Below are positions 52,831 through 54,214 of a stretch of DNA of 54,214 bases, one piece after another. Made by a program: the position numbers and the translations under genes. The stretch is taken from NCBI GenBank assembly GCA_038747915.1, contig JBCDJJ010000015.1:1-54214 (forward strand), in the 5' to 3' direction. Every line of letters begins with the position of its first letter. The first letter of the stretch is position 1. Source of the stretch: JBCDAP01 sp038747915. GTDB taxonomy: Bacteria > Planctomycetota > Phycisphaerae > Phycisphaerales > UBA1924. Below the pieces are notes generated by a model. That model saw only the letters and a program-made list of their open reading frames with translations, searched no databases and was not told the DNA's origin.

Positions 52831-54105
52831 GTGCTGCTCCCCATCAAGACAGAACGAGCCCCGCGTCGACAGACCGTGGTGACCTACTGGTTGATCGGCG
52901 CGTGCGTCGTCGTCTTCCTGCTGCAGAGCGTGATCGGTCGATTCGACGACCCGCACCAGATCTCCATCATCGATCGCTGCCTGCTCCAGTTCCCGATCGG
53001 CATGCCGCAGCTCGACGAGAGCGAACGGATCATCGCGCTCGACAATTCGCCGGACTTCGAGCGACAGTTCAACCCCGGCGGTGGCTTCCGCATCTGGCAG
53101 GTGCTCACCTACCAATTTCTCCATGGCGATACGCTCCATCTCCTCTTCAACATGCTCTTTCTCTGGGTCTTCGGGCCGCCGGTCGAAGATCGCCTCGGGC
53201 GCGCCGGCTTCTTCGGGTTTTACTTGTGCGCGGGTATGGCCGCCGCTGGTGCGCACGCCCTCTTCGCCGCTGAACTCCTCGAGACCTCCCTTGGACCGGT
53301 GCGGGTCACGCCGCCGGTCCTCGGGGCGTCGGGCTCGATCGCGGGCGTCACCGGGGCGTTCCTCGTCCTCTTCCCGCGTGTCCGCATCCGATGTTTCCTG
53401 TTCTTCTTCATCATTGGGTTCATCGATATCCCCGCGTGGGTCCTTATCGCCTTCGCGGTCATGAAGGACCTGTTCATGGCGGGGGGCGGCGGCGCGGTGG
53501 CCTACGAGGCGCACCTCGGTGGTTACGCCTTCGGCGCCGCGATCAGCGCGATGCTCATCTCCCTCGGGATCCTCAGTCGCGAGCCGATGTACGACCTCGT
53601 TTCGCTGTGGCGCCATTCGAGCCGGCGCCGGACCTACCAGTCCCTCGTGCGTAAGCACGGCATCGGCGATGTGGCCCGGTCGCACGTCGGCCGCGACGCC
53701 GGCTCACCCGAGACCACCGACGCGCCCGACCCCACCGACGAGGCCCGACGATCGATCCTGGTGCATATCCGAAACGATCGACAGCCCGAGGCCACCGCGG
53801 CGTACCTCAACGCGGCCGGCGAGCACGGCCAGATCTGGCTCGGACGAGATCCCCAGCTTGCCATGGGCCAAATGCTGACAGCCGGGGGGCACCACGCCGA
53901 CGCGGCCGCCGTATACGAACTCTTTCTCCAGAACATGCCGAGCGACCGTGAAGCTGCGGAGGTTCGCGTCTTGCTCGCGCTCATCTGCGCCCGCCGTCTC
54001 AACGATCCAGTCCGGGCATCGGCTCTGCTCTCCGAGATCGACGAGAGGGCACTCCCCGAGAACGCTGCACAGATTGCCTCGAACCTCCGCGAAGAACTCG
54101 GCTAG
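52831..54105 (+). CDS. Rhomboid-family intramembrane serine protease with a C-terminal helical-repeat domain
   Basis: 424 residues. The membrane core holds HGDTLHLLFNMLFLWVFG (H98, H103, N107), GASGSIAGVTGAF (catalytic S168) and AYEAHLGGYAFG (catalytic H228), so the Ser-His dyad is intact. A long loop (about 37-87) follows the first helix. Residues about 260-424 are cytoplasmic or periplasmic and contain TPR-like helices (AAAVYELFLQNMPSDREAAE). Rhomboids cleave substrates within the membrane. The GTG start has AGGA about 7 bases upstream. The gene is followed by a palindromic element. Confidence 0.88.
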   Translation: MLLPIKTERAPRRQTVVTYWLIGACVVVFLLQSVIGRFDDPHQISIIDRCLLQFPIGMPQLDESERIIALDNSPDFERQFNPGGGFRIWQVLTYQFLHGDTLHLLFNMLFLWVFGPPVEDRLGRAGFFGFYLCAGMAAAGAHALFAAELLETSLGPVRVTPPVLGASGSIAGVTGAFLVLFPRVRIRCFLFFFIIGFIDIPAWVLIAFAVMKDLFMAGGGGAVAYEAHLGGYAFGAAISAMLISLGILSREPMYDLVSLWRHSSRRRTYQSLVRKHGIGDVARSHVGRDAGSPETTDAPDPTDEARRSILVHIRNDRQPEATAAYLNAAGEHGQIWLGRDPQLAMGQMLTAGGHHADAAAVYELFLQNMPSDREAAEVRVLLALICARRLNDPVRASALLSEIDERALPENAAQIASNLREELG

Positions 54106-54135
54106 CACACTGTGCGTCGTCGTGTTCCTGGATGC

Positions 54136-54214
54136 GGTGGTGGGAGCGTCCCGCTCCCGCGAACATTCACCCACAGGTGTCGCCCATCCGGCCGCGGGAG
54201 CGAGACGCTCCCAC
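54136..54214. repeat. REP-doublet-like palindromic element, copy 2 (cut by the window end)
   Basis: The arms are 54140-54161 and 54193-54214. Each arm is a hairpin (GGGAGCG-TCC-CGCTCCC and GGGAGCG-AGA-CGCTCCC), and the arms are inverted copies of one another with one mismatch over 22 bases. It matches the element at 43817-43910 in arms and orientation, with a different central loop. It is intergenic after the rhomboid gene. Confidence 0.75.

Overview
The window looks like a chromosomal segment of a Gram-negative planctomycete, most likely of the class Phycisphaerae. This rests on several lines: high GC with strong C/G third positions; genes for an outer membrane and lipid A (BamA, Skp/OmpH, LpxD, an LpxC-FabZ fusion, KdsC); lysine-rich nucleoid proteins; a Sec-exported YD-repeat giant protein containing dockerin-like Asp/Asn repeats; and AsmA-like and BatA/VWA proteins of the kind common in that group. 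The taxonomic call is inference; no rRNA gene is present.

Layout. 1-8930 is an accessory region lying off the 3' end of a tRNA-Ser(CGA) gene. It holds the edge of an IS3-type transposase gene, a small gene that is probably an immunity gene, and a 7.7 kb RHS/YD-repeat gene with a variable C-terminal toxin-like tip. A 28-bp direct repeat (25/28 identical) lies in the RHS linker and again just after the immunity gene. The toxin tip and immunity gene therefore form a bounded cassette that looks exchangeable. From 9 kb onward the sequence is ordinary core genome: aroK-pdeM, ahpC, a giant AsmA-like protein, nadA, a PilZ protein, an HU-like protein, a kdsC / P-loop kinase / ispE run, a mutarotase-like protein, an AbgT transporter and a zwf-DUF418-pgl operon. 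These are followed by two lipoproteins, a TPR-like secreted protein, a SAM methyltransferase and a SpoU-type RNA methyltransferase.

32.8-38.5 kb is a minus-strand envelope operon, bamA - skp/ompH - lpxD - lpxC/fabZ, in the order familiar from proteobacteria. The FabZ half lacks its catalytic histidine. 38.8-54.1 kb carries a small membrane protein, a 7Fe ferredoxin, a histone-H1-like Lys-rich protein and an M16 peptidase homologue without its zinc motif. After these come metG, pabA/trpG, a BatA/VWA protein, an FAD oxidoreductase, an FkbM methyltransferase, a fucosyltransferase-like protein, citrate synthase, guanine deaminase and a rhomboid protease with a C-terminal helical-repeat region.

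Two copies of a REP-doublet-like palindromic element occur in intergenic DNA, after metG and after the rhomboid gene. The best candidates for unusual biology are the RHS toxin/immunity cassette with its flanking repeats and the LpxC-FabZ fusion with a degenerate dehydratase site.
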